A stretch of 64,000 bases of DNA, taken from positions 992,001 through 1,056,000 of the forward strand of contig CAWGIM010000021.1 in the NCBI GenBank assembly GCA_963822615.1. Direction: 5' to 3'. This DNA is from Trebonia sp963822615. GTDB lineage: Bacteria; Actinomycetota; Actinomycetes; Streptosporangiales; Streptosporangiaceae. The notes beneath the pieces are model-generated. The model saw nothing but the letters and a program-made list of their open reading frames with translations. It searched no databases and had not been told where the DNA came from. Positions 1 to 9,099 of the stretch are shown one piece after another. Positions within the stretch are counted from its first letter, which is position 1. Every line of letters starts with the position of its first letter. Position numbers and translations under genes: made by a program.

Positions 1-1
1 C

Positions 2-445
2 GGCCGCACCCCGTTCATCTCCGCGCAGAACCACTGGTCGCTGCTCGAGCGGGCGGCCGAGCGGGAGGTGGTCCCGGCCGCCCGCCACTTCGGCGTCGGC
101 CTGCTGCCGTACTTCCCGCTCGCCAACGGCCTGCTCACCGGCAAGGTCCGCAAGGGGCAGCAGGTGCCCGCCAACTCCCGGCTGGCCGAGCCGCGCCGGG
201 CCGGCTACGTCACCGACGCCAAGCTCGACCGGGTGGAGTCGCTGATCGCCTGGGGCGAGGAGCAGGGCGCGTCCATCCTCGAGATCGCCATCGGCGGCCT
301 CGCCGCCCTGCCCGGCTGCTCCTCGGTGATCGCCGGCGCCACCTCGCCCGAGCAGGTCAAGGCCAACGCCGCCGCGGGGGAGTGGGCGCCGACGGCCGGG
401 CAGCTCGCGGAGATCGACAAGATCGTCCCGCCCCCCGCCGACTAA
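2..445 (+). CDS. Aldo/keto reductase, C-terminal part (5' end outside window)
   Basis: The 147 C-terminal residues of a NADPH-dependent aldo/keto reductase. Visible are the late-barrel segment LLPYFPLANGLLTGK and the cofactor-binding end of the barrel (SSVIAGATSPEQVKANAAA), where the family binds the adenosine phosphate through a Ser/Arg-type motif. The reading frame is open from the second base, so the start and the catalytic Asp-Tyr-Lys-His part lie upstream of the window. The substrate cannot be told. It ends in TAA, followed 9 nt later by a copy of the REP-like element described separately. The family call is firm. Confidence 0.9.
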   Translation, partial: GRTPFISAQNHWSLLERAAEREVVPAARHFGVGLLPYFPLANGLLTGKVRKGQQVPANSRLAEPRRAGYVTDAKLDRVESLIAWGEEQGASILEIAIGGLAALPGCSSVIAGATSPEQVKANAAAGEWAPTAGQLAEIDKIVPPPAD

Positions 446-454
446 CCACTTCAG

Positions 455-473
455 CCCGAACGGGTGCGGCTGA
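455..473 (+). repeat. REP-like element, copy 1
   Basis: CCCGAACGGGTGCGGCTGA lies 9 nt after the stop codon of the aldo/keto reductase. The identical 19 bases occur on the minus strand at 14094-14112, also directly after a stop codon, and close variants lie at 30894-30911 and 48153-48184. CCCGAACGGG is itself a small dyad. Confidence 0.7.
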
Positions 474-500
474 CCCCGGCCGCCCCGGCCATTCCCCTGC

Positions 501-580
501 TCAGCCGCGCAGCCGCGTCAGCAGCCTGATCCGGGTCAGCCCGGCCAGTCCGCTGGTCAGCCGCGCAGCCGCGTCAGCAG
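501..580. repeat. 24-bp direct repeat at the end of a membrane-protein gene
   Basis: Positions 501-524 and 557-580 carry the same 24 bases, starting TCAGCCGCGCAGCCGCGTCA. The right copy is the last seven codons plus stop of the minus-strand membrane protein; the left copy repeats that gene end 56 bp further downstream. This looks like a local duplication of the 3' end of the gene. Confidence 0.75.
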
Positions 581-2339
581 GTTGGCTGGCCAGTACCAGA
601 TCGTGTAGCCGCCGGCCTGGTAGACCCGGGCGGGCGGGCCCCAGGTGGCCAGCACCGCTCGCTCGTCGGTGAACCCCGGGTACCCCGGCTGGTCCGGGGC
701 CAGCACCACGAAGTGGGCGGCCGACCGTCGCGGGTCGAACCAGGCGGCGCTGGTCTCACCGGGGTGCGGTCCCACTCCGGTATCCAGGCTCGGCCCGGCC
801 CTGGCCCGGTCGGCGATCGGCCGCACCGCGACGCGGCCCCCGCTGGTCAGCGTGACCACGCTGGCCTGCCAGAAGCCGGCCAGCCCGGTGCCGGGCAGCC
901 GGCGGGCGGTCAGCCAGGCGGTGAGCGCGGCCGCCTGCGGCGGTGCGGCCGGGGCGGTCAGCTCGGCCCCGAGCCCGGCCAGGTAGCCGGCCGCGGCCAG
1001 TGCCAGCAGGCCGGCCAGCAGCCGCCGCCCGCCGGGCCGCTGCAGTCCACCGCCCGGCCCACCGCCCGGCCGCGCGCGGGACCGGAAGCCAGGCGGGCCG
1101 GGAGCCGGGCTGGCCGAGCAGCAGCGGGGTTAGCTCCCGCCCGGCCAGCGCGGCCGCGAACGGCAGCACCGGGGCGATCTCCCGGGCCGAGGCCAGGTCG
1201 ATCACCCGCTCGGTCATCAGGAACGCCCCCAGGTTGACGGCGATCGCCGCCAGCAGCAGCTGGCTGACCAGGTCGCCCCGGCCGCCCCGGCCGGGAAGCC
1301 GCCGGACGAAGCGCCGCGTCCCGCTCGCCGCTCCCGCCGCGGCGACCAGCACCCCGGCCACCGCCAGCACCACGCCCGCCAGGTGCAGCACCAGGAAGCC
1401 CGGCCACTGGCCGTCGGCCGCCCCGCCGGTGTCCGCGCCGAACAGCAGCAGCAGGCACTTACTGGCCATCGGCACGTTGTGCCGGAGGGCGCCGTCCAGC
1501 GGCGCCAGCGCGGTACCGACCGGCCGGACGGTGAAGCCGCCCGCGGCGGTCACCGCGCGCAGTACCCAGTGCGCGGCCTCAGCCGCCACCAGCGCCCCGC
1601 CCGCCAGCGCGAGCTGATAGCCGGCCGCCCGGCGCCAGCCCGCCGGCCGGGCCCAGGCCAGCAGCGCCGCCCGCCCGGTGCCCACCAGGGCGAGCGGCAC
1701 GATCCCGGCCACCAGCACCAGCGAGTCGGCCACCTCGGCCAGGCACAGCAGCGCCGAGGCGATGACCGGGACGTACCAGCGGCGCCGCCCGGCCGCCTCC
1801 GCCCGGTCGATGACCAGCCAGGTGAGCAGCAGCGGGACCGACGTGCCGATGTGATCGGGCGAGGACAGCAGCACGTTGGTGCCGGAGGCGAGCTGCGGCG
1901 CCAGCATGATCCCGGCCGCCAGCGCCACCCGCGCCATCCCCGGCCGCCCGGTCGCTGCCCCCTTGGCGAGCAGGGCGGCCAGCAGCAGGGCGAGGGTGTA
2001 GGTCATCGCGGCGGCGATGTCGACCACGTCCGCGCGCAGCCCCCGGACCAGCTCGACCAGCGCGTACTGCGGCAGCTCGGTGGTGTAGAAGGACACGTCG
2101 GAGGTGGTCCAGCCGCGCAGCAGCGGGTTGCCGTGCAGCATGTCCCAGGCCTGCAGCGCCTGCGAGGCGCCGTCGGAGTTGACCGCCCGGGTCTGCGCCA
2201 GCCGCAGGTACACAGTGAACGCCGCGACCGCGCCGGCCGCCCAGGCCATTCCCCGCCAAGCCCGGCCCGCCCAGCCCCGGCCCGCCCAGCCGGCCCGCGC
2301 CGCGCCCAAGCCCGGCCCACCCATGCCCGCCTCGGCCAC
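557..2339 (-). CDS. GT-C-like polytopic membrane protein, apparent frameshift
   Basis: A multi-pass membrane protein of about 590 residues. The N-terminal loop with NSDGASQALQAWDMLHGNP after the first membrane helix resembles the first extracytoplasmic loop of GT-C (ArnT/PMT-type) lipid-linked sugar transferases, where an acidic residue is catalytic; I infer that class and do not recognise a named family. The frame from the GTG at 2339 runs through about ten hydrophobic segments to about 1120, then turns into Arg/Ala-rich non-sense. The real C-terminus continues in another frame: a last membrane helix (LLAGLLALAAAGYLAGLGAE) followed by a soluble tail ending at 557. One indel near 1085-1125, in a repetitive GGGPGGG-coding stretch, would join them. 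The start is uncertain because the frame is open further upstream. Confidence 0.65.
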
Positions 2340-2565
2340 CGCCGCCTGGTCAAGTTCCCGCCAGCGCCACCCTCCGGCCGGGCGCCGGCCGCTGGCTCAC
2401 TGACCGTCTCCCCGGGCGACTGCGGCCCCACCGATGGATGCACGCCCGTCATTTCACCATGAGTAGTCGGCACGGTACCGCAAGTACCGGAAACTGCCTG
2501 CGAGCAAGCTCACAGCGCCCGGGTGCACCACCGCGACGACCGTTAAGCGATGATTGGCACCGAAT

Positions 2566-3318
2566 ATGTCGATTGTTCTGGTGGCGGAGCTGTTCCTGGC
2601 CGGCCTCGGCGGCGGGATCGCCGGCACGGTGGCCAGCGTCGCGAGCGTCGTCTCCTACCCGGCCCTGCTCGCGCTCGGCCTGCCTCCGCTCGCCGCCAAC
2701 GTCACCAACACGGTGTCGCTGGTCTTCTGCGTTCCCGGCAGCATGCTCGGCTCCCGCGCTGAGCTGGCCGGGCAGCGGACGCGGATCCTCCGTTACGGCG
2801 CGATCACGGCGGCCGGCGGCGCGGTCGGCGCGGCGGTGCTGCTGCTCGCCCCGCCGGGCGCGTTCGCGCTGGCGGTGCCGGTGCTGATCAGCTGCGCGGC
2901 GGTACTGGTGCTGGTGCAGCCGCGGCTGCGGTCGCTGGCGCCCCGGCCCGGGGCCGAGCAGTCGCCGCCGCGGCTGGCGGCGCTGTTCTGCGTGGCGGTC
3001 TACCTCGGCTACTTCGGCGCCGCGGGCGGCGTGCTGGTGCTGGCGGCGCTGGCCGCGACCATCTGCGAGCCGCTTATCCGGGTCAACGCGATCAAGAACG
3101 TGGTGGCGGGCGCGGCCAACCTGGTCGCGGCGGCCCTGTTCGCCCGCTACGCCCCGGTCGACTGGGCGTTCGTCCCGCCGCTGGCGGCCGGCTTCCTGGT
3201 CGGCAGCTACTGCGGCCAGCGGCTGGCCCGCTACCTGCCCGCCGCCGCGCTGCGGGTCATCGTCGCGGTCGCGGGCCTGGCCCTCGCGGTCAAGCTCGGC
3301 TGGACCGCCTACCGCTGA
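2566..3318 (+). CDS. TauE/SafE family membrane permease
   Basis: A 250-residue membrane protein of the TauE/SafE (former DUF81) family, whose members export sulfite, sulfoacetate and related anions or take up other small solutes. It shows the family's two-fold pseudo-repeat: a first half with GGIAGTVASVASVVSYPALL and the NVTNTVSLV stretch, and a second half with YLGYFGAAGGVLVLAALA and INAIKN-like RVNAIKNVVAGAANL. Length is typical. I take the ATG at 2566; a TTG lies four codons upstream. The 3' end overlaps the convergent MATE gene by 29 nt. The substrate is unknown. Confidence 0.88.
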   Translation: MSIVLVAELFLAGLGGGIAGTVASVASVVSYPALLALGLPPLAANVTNTVSLVFCVPGSMLGSRAELAGQRTRILRYGAITAAGGAVGAAVLLLAPPGAFALAVPVLISCAAVLVLVQPRLRSLAPRPGAEQSPPRLAALFCVAVYLGYFGAAGGVLVLAALAATICEPLIRVNAIKNVVAGAANLVAAALFARYAPVDWAFVPPLAAGFLVGSYCGQRLARYLPAAALRVIVAVAGLALAVKLGWTAYR

Positions 3319-4639
3319 CCGGTTCGCCCGCCGAGCCAGACCAGGAACGCCGCCAGCGCCGCCGCAGCAGCAGCGTCCGGGCGGCCAGCCAGCAGCACAG
3401 CGCGACCCACACGCCGGGCAGGCCGAGCCAGTGGAAGCGCAGTACCAGCGCGGCGACGGGCGCGAAGGCGGCGATGGACAAGATCATCGCGCGGCGCATG
3501 GCGCGGTAGTCGCCGAGCCCGAGGATGATGCCGTCGTAGACGAACGCCAGCGCGGCCAGCGGCTGGGTGAGCGCGGCCCACAGCAGCGCGGTGACCGCCG
3601 CCTGGCGGACCGCCGGGTCGGTGGTGAACAGCCCCGGCGCGAACAGCGCGAGCACGGCCGTGAGCAGGCCGAGCCCGATGCCGGCGGCCAGCCCGAGTAC
3701 CAGCGTCCGCCGCGCCGCCCGCTCGGCCGCGGGCCGGTCGCCGCGGCCGAGGGCGGCGCTGACGAAGACCTGCGCGGGCACCGCGAGGGCGTCGGTGGAC
3801 AGCGAGAGCAGCGTCCACAGCCGGTAGGCGATCTGCTGGCCGGCCAGGGGGACCGGGCCGAGCCGGGCGGTGACCGCGGTGGCCGTCAGCGGCACCGCGC
3901 CGAGCGCGATCGTCCGCACCGACAACCGGTGACCGTCGCGCAGCAGCGGGCCGATGTCGCCCCAGCCCGGCCGGACCGGCGGGGTGGCCGAGCGCCAGGA
4001 GGTGTAGGAGTACGCCGCCGCCGCGAGTGCCTGGGCCGCGACCGTGCCCCAGGCGGAGCCAGCCAGGCCCGCGTGCAGCCCGAACACGAACCAGGCCTCA
4101 AGCAGCCCGTTCACCACGTTGGCGGCGACCGCGATGCGCAGCGGGCCGGTGGTGTTCTCCAGTCCGGTCAGGTGCCCGACGCCCGCGTAGGAAAGGTAGA
4201 GGAACGGCAGGCCGAGGGCGGCGATCCGGAGGTAGCCGGTGGCGGCGGCCCCGGTGCCGGCGTGCCCGCCGAGCAGGGTGACCGCGAGCGGGGCGATGAG
4301 CACCAGCAGCGCCGTGGTCGCCACGCCCCACCCGGCGGCGACCGCGTAGGCGGCCCCGACCGCGCGCCCGGCCGCCTCACGGGAATCGCGGGCGGTGTGC
4401 CGGGCCACCTCCGTCGTTGTCGCGGTGGTGAGGAAGATGGCCAGCCAGACGACGACCGACAGGGCCGACGTGGCCAGCGCCAGGGCGTCGAGCGCTCCCC
4501 GCCCGAGGTGGCCCACGATCGCGGTGTCGACCAGGTTGTAGAGCGGCTCGGCGGCAATGGCACCGAGCGCCGGGACGGCCAGCCGGGCGATCCGCCGGTC
4601 GAGGCTGCGCGTTCCGCTATCACGCGCCAGCCGGATCAC
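3290..4639 (-). CDS. MATE family efflux transporter (DinF-like)
   Basis: A 449-residue MATE transporter, expelling drugs or metabolites in exchange for H+ or Na+. The N-terminal stretch IARLAVPALGAIAAEPLYNL followed by DTAIVGHLG is the DinF-subfamily signature, and the second six-helix bundle begins around residue 235 with its own LAGQQIAYRLW motif. It starts at GTG 4639 and lies back to back with the MFS gene at 4673, so 33 bp hold both promoters. The C-terminus is basic (LLRRRWRRSW) and overlaps the TauE gene tail-to-tail. Confidence 0.9.
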   Translation of the reverse strand: MIRLARDSGTRSLDRRIARLAVPALGAIAAEPLYNLVDTAIVGHLGRGALDALALATSALSVVVWLAIFLTTATTTEVARHTARDSREAAGRAVGAAYAVAAGWGVATTALLVLIAPLAVTLLGGHAGTGAAATGYLRIAALGLPFLYLSYAGVGHLTGLENTTGPLRIAVAANVVNGLLEAWFVFGLHAGLAGSAWGTVAAQALAAAAYSYTSWRSATPPVRPGWGDIGPLLRDGHRLSVRTIALGAVPLTATAVTARLGPVPLAGQQIAYRLWTLLSLSTDALAVPAQVFVSAALGRGDRPAAERAARRTLVLGLAAGIGLGLLTAVLALFAPGLFTTDPAVRQAAVTALLWAALTQPLAALAFVYDGIILGLGDYRAMRRAMILSIAAFAPVAALVLRFHWLGLPGVWVALCCWLAARTLLLRRRWRRSWSGSAGEPVSGRRSSRA

Positions 4640-4672
4640 GCCGCCAGGATATAGAGGTACGGTTACTTACTC

Positions 4673-5926
4673 GTGAGCCGCATCCAGCCGCCCCCGGCCG
4701 CCGTCCGCCCGGGCCGGGCCAAGCTGGAGCGAACCCTGCTGGTGATCGGCGTGCTCGCCCTCGGCTACAACTTGCGCGGCTCGATCACCAGCCTGCCCCC
4801 GGTTTTCCCCGAGCTGCAGTCCAGCCTCGGCCTGTCCGGGGCGGCGATCTCGCTGCTCGCGGCCACCCCGGTGATCTGCTTCGGCGTGGTCTCCGGGTTC
4901 GGGGCCGCCCTGGCCCGGCGCACGGGCGAGGAACGGGCCCTGCTCGGCGCGGTCATCGCGCTCGCGGTCGGCCTGGTGGCGCGCGGCGCGGCGCCCGGCG
5001 TGCTGCTGTTCCCGGGCACGATCGTGGCCAGCGGCGCCATCGCGATCATGAACGTGCTGCTGTCCAGCCTGATCAAGCGCCGCTGGCCGGAGCGGGCGGG
5101 GATGCTGATCGGCCTCTACATCACCGCGCTGTCGGCCGGCGCCATCGTCGCCTCGCTGGTCAGCGTTCCGCTGTGGAGCGCCAGCGCCGGCTCGGCGGCG
5201 CTGACCCTCGGCTGGCTGGCGGGCCCGGCCGCGCTCGCCGCGCTGCTCTGGCTGCCGCAGCTCACCGCGGCCCGCCCGGGCACGCCGGTCCCGGCCGCCC
5301 GCCCGGCCAGCCCGGCCCGCCCGGCCCGCCCGCAGCTGCGCCGGCACGCGCTCGCCTGGCACGTGACGCTGTTCATGGGCGCGCAGTCGCTGGTCTACTA
5401 CGCGGCACTGTCCTGGCTGCCGAGCATGCTGCGCGACCGCGGCGAGAGCGCGGCCGGGGCCGGCGACCTGCTCGCCCTGATGGGCGTGGGCAACCTGGCC
5501 GTGTCGCTGATCATCCCGGTGGTCGCGCAGCGCATGCGGTCGCAGTTGCTGCTGGTGGTGCCGACCGTGGTGACGATCGGGGGCGGCATGGCGGGCCTGC
5601 TGTACGCGCCGCTGGGCGGAGCGGCCGCCTGGGCGCTGATCCTCGGCGCGGGCCAGAACGCCGCGCTGGCCCTCGCGATCTTCTTCACCGCCGCCCGCAG
5701 CCCGGACGCGGCCGTGGCCGCCTCACTGTCCGCGCTCGCGCAAGGGGTCGGCTACCTGCTCGCCAGCACCGGGCCGCTCGAGGTGGGGCTGCTACACTCG
5801 GCCACCGGCGGCTGGTCCTGGCCGTTCGGGGTGCTGTTCGTGCTCACTGGGGTGATGCTGGTGTTCGGCGTGCTCGCCGCCCGCCCCCGGATGCTGCCAG
5901 CGGCGCCCGCGGGGGAGGCGCCGTGA
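4673..5926 (+). CDS. MFS transporter, CynX/NimT (cyanate-permease-like) family
   Basis: A 12-helix major facilitator of 417 residues. The signature NLRGSITSLPPVFPELQSSLGL in helix 1 corresponds to the conserved NLR-x-ITSxxP of the CynX/NimT branch, whose known members move cyanate or 2-nitroimidazole. The substrate here is not evident. A basic, Pro/Ala-rich loop separates the two six-helix halves around residues 200-225. The start is GTG 4673, 33 bp from the divergent MATE gene. The stop overlaps the start of the next gene by 4 nt, indicating translational coupling. Confidence 0.88.
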   Translation: MSRIQPPPAAVRPGRAKLERTLLVIGVLALGYNLRGSITSLPPVFPELQSSLGLSGAAISLLAATPVICFGVVSGFGAALARRTGEERALLGAVIALAVGLVARGAAPGVLLFPGTIVASGAIAIMNVLLSSLIKRRWPERAGMLIGLYITALSAGAIVASLVSVPLWSASAGSAALTLGWLAGPAALAALLWLPQLTAARPGTPVPAARPASPARPARPQLRRHALAWHVTLFMGAQSLVYYAALSWLPSMLRDRGESAAGAGDLLALMGVGNLAVSLIIPVVAQRMRSQLLLVVPTVVTIGGGMAGLLYAPLGGAAAWALILGAGQNAALALAIFFTAARSPDAAVAASLSALAQGVGYLLASTGPLEVGLLHSATGGWSWPFGVLFVLTGVMLVFGVLAARPRMLPAAPAGEAP

Positions 5927-6531
5927 CGCCGCCCCCGGTCGGGTTCGACCTGGACATGACCCTGGTCGACTCGCGGTCCGCGATCCTCGGTTCGTTCGCC
6001 GCGGTGGCGGCGGAGACCGGGGTGCCGATCGACCCGGCCGCGGTGGACCGCCGCCTGGGGATCAAGCTGCAGGACGAGCTCGCCCACTGGTTCCCGGTGG
6101 CCGAGATCGACGACGCCGTGCTGATCTACCGCAGGCACTACCTCCAGTTGCTCGGCCCGCTGACCATCCGGCTGCCGGGCGCGGCGCAGGCCCTGGCGGC
6201 GGTGCGGGCGGCGGGCGCCCGGGCGGTGGTGATCACCGCCAAGTACGAGACCACCGCCCGGCTCAGCCTGGACAGTGTCGGGCTGAGCGCCGACGACCTG
6301 TTCGCCGACGCGCACGGCCCGCAGAAGGCGGCGGTGCTGGCGTCGATCGGGGCCGGCGTCTACGTCGGCGACACCCCGGCCGACATCCTGGCCGCGGTCA
6401 GTTGCGGGGTGCACCCGGTAGGCGTCGCGACCGGCTCGTTCACCGCGGCTGAGCTGCGGGCAGCCGGGGCGGCCGACGTGCTGGAGTCACTGACCGATTT
6501 TCCTGCCTTGTACCGGAAAATAGTGACTTAG
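5923..6531 (+). CDS. HAD-superfamily phosphatase, Gph/PGP type
   Basis: A 202-residue haloacid dehalogenase-like hydrolase, probably a phosphoglycolate or sugar phosphatase. Motif I is GFDLDMTLVDS (nucleophile and acid Asp), motif II VVITAK, the conserved Lys lies in QKAAVLASIG and motif IV is YVGDTPAD. The residues before and after motif I suit a cap inserted between motifs I and II. The GTG start at 5923 overlaps the MFS stop (GTGA) and has GGGGGAGG just upstream, which decides the start. Co-translation suggests that its substrate or product is connected with the transported compound. Confidence 0.9.
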   Translation: MTPPPVGFDLDMTLVDSRSAILGSFAAVAAETGVPIDPAAVDRRLGIKLQDELAHWFPVAEIDDAVLIYRRHYLQLLGPLTIRLPGAAQALAAVRAAGARAVVITAKYETTARLSLDSVGLSADDLFADAHGPQKAAVLASIGAGVYVGDTPADILAAVSCGVHPVGVATGSFTAAELRAAGAADVLESLTDFPALYRKIVT

Positions 6532-6660
6532 CGAAAACAGGTCACGTTATTCGGTTAACTGTACGAAAGTTCTCGGTTGGTTCCCGCCTGATCACGAACT
6601 GAGTGGTCAAAAGTCGCCGATGGCGGCCGCGGCCGCGTTGCCGGTCGATAGGGTGACGCG

Positions 6661-8085
6661 GTGAGTTCGGTACTTGAGCGTCGCGACCCGGTCTCTCTCG
6701 GTAGTCGCCTGGCTGGGTCGCGCCTACTGGTGGCCGGCGTCCTGACGTTCACCGCCGTCCTGGCCGGCTGGCTGGTCTACGCCTGCACCCACCCGGCGGC
6801 GGCCACCATCGACCCGGTCGACCTGCAGGTGTACCGGAACGGCGGCCTCATCGTGCGCCATGTCAGCCCGCCCTACGACAACGCCTTCCAGTACCCGCTC
6901 TACGACTGGCCGAAGAGCAAGGTCGCGCTGAAGTTCACCTACACCCCGTTCGCGGCCATCTTCTTCTCCGCCATTTCCTACGTCCCGTGGTCCGTCCTGC
7001 CGCGGCTCTCCCAGGTGGTGAACCTGCTGCTGCTGGTCGCCGCCGCCTGGTTCACCGCCGGCCTGCTCGGTAGCCGGGGCAAGAGCAGCCGGATTGGGGC
7101 CACCCTGCTCGGCGCCGCCGCCGGGCTGCTGACCGAGCCGGTGTTCCGCACGCTTTACCTGGGGCAGGTCAACCTGCTGCTGCTCGCGCTCATCCTGGCC
7201 GACCTGAGCCTGCCCGGACAGCGCGCACGCTGGTTCAAGGGCGCGGGCATCGGGATCGCGGCCGGGATCAAGCTCGTCCCGCTCGTGTTCATCCCCTACC
7301 TGCTGCTGACCCGGCAGCTGCGGGCGGCGGCGGTGGCAACCGGCGTCTTCGCCGTCACCGTGCTGCTCGGCTTCATCGTGGTCCCCGGTGACGCCAACGC
7401 CTGGTGGCTGCACGGCCTGTTCCTGCAGGACGGCCGGACCGGGTTCGTCGGCTGGGGCGGCAACCAGTCGCTGCGCGGCCTGCTCACCCGGCTGGCCGGG
7501 TCAATCGACGCGGCCGGGACCGCCTGGGTGCTCATCGCGCTGCTGGCCGCGGTGGTCGGCCTGGCTAGCGCCGTCCTGCTGCACCGGGCCGGCCACATCA
7601 TGCTCGCGATCCTGGCCACCGCGCTGGTTGGCCTGCTCGACTCGCCGATCAGCTGGGACCACCACTGGGTCTGGGCGGTGCCCGGCATCATGACCGCCGC
7701 CTGCTACGCCGCCCGCGCCTGGAAGGCGAGCCGCCGGAAGGCCGCGGGCTGGTGCGCCGCCCTGGCCGGGGCGCTGCTGCTGGTCTTCTTCCCGTGGCCC
7801 GGCAGCTTCTGGAGCGTGCCCGTCACCGGGCCCGGTGACTTCACCGCGGGCCTCATCTGGGCCGGGCCCAACAGCAAGGTGAGCACCTACGTCCTGTTCG
7901 GCGACAACCCGGCGTACAAGGAGTACCACTGGGCAGGCCTGCAGAACCTGTCAGGCAACGCCTTCATCCTGGCCGGGCTGGCGCTGCTGATCCTGCTGGC
8001 GGTGACCGCGGTCAGGGTGCCGCGCTCGGTCACCAAGCAGCGCTCGGTTACGAAGCAGCGCGGCGCGGCCGGCCTGCGCGCTTGA
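6661..8085 (+). CDS. GT87 family membrane mannosyltransferase
   Basis: A 474-residue polytopic protein of glycosyltransferase family 87 (DUF2029), the family of the actinobacterial polyprenyl-phosphate-mannose dependent alpha-1,2-mannosyltransferases that act on phosphatidylinositol mannosides and lipoglycans outside the membrane. Diagnostic parts are VDLQVYRNGG (catalytic-type Asp after the first helix), LKFTYTPFAAIFF and LYLGQVNLLLLALILADL. The C-terminal cytoplasmic tail carries two copies of RSVTKQ encoded by an 18-bp tandem repeat (8023-8058). It starts at GTG 6661 after a 129-bp gap. The 3' end overlaps the convergent next gene by 38 nt. Confidence 0.88.
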   Translation: MSSVLERRDPVSLGSRLAGSRLLVAGVLTFTAVLAGWLVYACTHPAAATIDPVDLQVYRNGGLIVRHVSPPYDNAFQYPLYDWPKSKVALKFTYTPFAAIFFSAISYVPWSVLPRLSQVVNLLLLVAAAWFTAGLLGSRGKSSRIGATLLGAAAGLLTEPVFRTLYLGQVNLLLLALILADLSLPGQRARWFKGAGIGIAAGIKLVPLVFIPYLLLTRQLRAAAVATGVFAVTVLLGFIVVPGDANAWWLHGLFLQDGRTGFVGWGGNQSLRGLLTRLAGSIDAAGTAWVLIALLAAVVGLASAVLLHRAGHIMLAILATALVGLLDSPISWDHHWVWAVPGIMTAACYAARAWKASRRKAAGWCAALAGALLLVFFPWPGSFWSVPVTGPGDFTAGLIWAGPNSKVSTYVLFGDNPAYKEYHWAGLQNLSGNAFILAGLALLILLAVTAVRVPRSVTKQRSVTKQRGAAGLRA

Positions 8086-8380
8086 CCGGCCGCGCGCCAG
8101 CCAGCATCTCGCCCGCGGACTTCTCTGTCACCAGCGCGCCGAAGGCCTCGGCGTCCATCGTCACCCGCCGCGGCAGGTCCTCGCCCGGCAGGTACAGGTC
8201 GAGCACCGCCACCCGGAGCCCGTCCTTCTCCACCGCCAGGGCCTCGTCGGCCAGTGCCTCAATCTCCACCGGCCCATCGGCCAGCTCGGGGTGCTCGTGA
8301 ATCACGATGCGCGCCAGCGCGTCTTCCCGCATGATGAGCTGCCCGCTCAGGTCGCTGAAGCGAACGGTCTTCTGACCCAT
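8048..8380 (-). CDS. Small basic-tailed hypothetical protein with AT-hook-like end
   Basis: A 110-residue protein I do not recognise. The N-terminal half (KTVRFSDLSGQLIMREDALA) looks like beta strands; the middle is acidic; the tail is basic and ends KRAGRPRRAAS. GRPRR is an AT-hook-like core, so DNA binding, perhaps nucleoid-associated, is possible but inferred. I chose ATG 8380 because AGGGG lies at the right distance upstream; the frame is open 26 codons further but those residues look non-coding. Direct repeats TAATCGAACA lie in its promoter region. Confidence 0.6.
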   Translation of the reverse strand: MGQKTVRFSDLSGQLIMREDALARIVIHEHPELADGPVEIEALADEALAVEKDGLRVAVLDLYLPGEDLPRRVTMDAEAFGALVTEKSAGEMLAGARPVKRAGRPRRAAS

Positions 8381-8391
8381 GATCCGACCCC

Positions 8392-8435
8392 TTAATCCGA
8401 ACACGCATCTAATCGAACATGTTACTAATCGAACA
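8392..8435. promoter_or_regulatory. Tandem TAATCGAACA repeats upstream of the small basic protein
   Basis: TAATCGAACA occurs at 8410-8419 and 8426-8435, 16 bp apart, with a looser copy (TTAATCCGAACA) at 8392-8404. The block is AT-rich and lies 12-55 bp upstream of the 8380 start. TCGAAC is also the half site of the actinobacterial LexA box, but no proper palindrome with GTTCGA is present, so the binder is unknown. Confidence 0.45.
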
Positions 8436-8559
8436 CTACCACTGAATACCGCCGACAATGGTCAACCTAACCGCAAGCCTGTTCGTTTGTCAAACGCCTG
8501 TTCTAGGTGGCCAGGCTATCCGAATCTTTGGGCTATCCGAGTCTCTGGTCGACCGCCGG

Positions 8560-9036
8560 TCACACCGGCTTCTTCATCTGCTGCGCCGTCACCTGGTAAC
8601 CCAGGCTCTCGTAAAGCGACCGGGCGACCGTGTTCCGGCCGTGCACGTTGAGGCCAAGCGATGTCATCCCGCGGGCCCGCGCCTCGCCCTCGGCCAGCAG
8701 CATCGCCGCCCGGCCGTAGCCGCGCCCGCGGAAACCGTCTTGCACCTCGATCTGGTAGACCCATGCCATCAGCGGGTCCGGGCCGGCCGCGGGCACCGCC
8801 AGCCACAGCCAGCCGACGGCGGTCTCCCCGGCCATGATCCGGAACACCAGCTGCCCCGGGGTGGCGAACCCGCGGGCGAAGCTGCGGGCGTGGTCCTGCT
8901 CCGCCTGCCGCCGGGCGGCGGCGGGCAGCAGGCCGGACGCGGCGATGAGCGCGGCGTAGGCCGCCACCTGCCGCGGCAGCCACGCGTCAAACTCGTCCCT
9001 GGTCAGCGGTCGGAGCCGGAGCATCGCGGTAGTCAC
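8560..9036 (-). CDS. GNAT family N-acetyltransferase
   Basis: A 158-residue acetyl-CoA dependent acyltransferase. The acetyl-CoA motif A is clear: VYQIEVQDGFRGRGYGRAAM (R-x-x-G-x-G/A), followed by the motif-B stretch LGLNVHGRNTVARSLYESLG that fits the usual N-x-x-A-x-x-L-Y-x-x-x-G-F. The annotated start is GTG 9036; an ATG four codons downstream (9024) is an alternative. It stands alone, divergent from the methyltransferase at 9100. Its substrate cannot be told. Confidence 0.88.
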   Translation of the reverse strand: MTTAMLRLRPLTRDEFDAWLPRQVAAYAALIAASGLLPAAARRQAEQDHARSFARGFATPGQLVFRIMAGETAVGWLWLAVPAAGPDPLMAWVYQIEVQDGFRGRGYGRAAMLLAEGEARARGMTSLGLNVHGRNTVARSLYESLGYQVTAQQMKKPV

Positions 9037-9099
9037 CGTCCCATCGTGTCAGCCCGCGATGTCAGCGCCCCGCAGTAGCCTCGGGCTAGGAGGCCGCCG

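Noticed and set aside
8392..8435. LexA (SOS) box upstream of the small basic protein
   Set aside because: Only TCGAAC half sites in direct orientation are present; the required facing GTTCGA at the right distance is absent.
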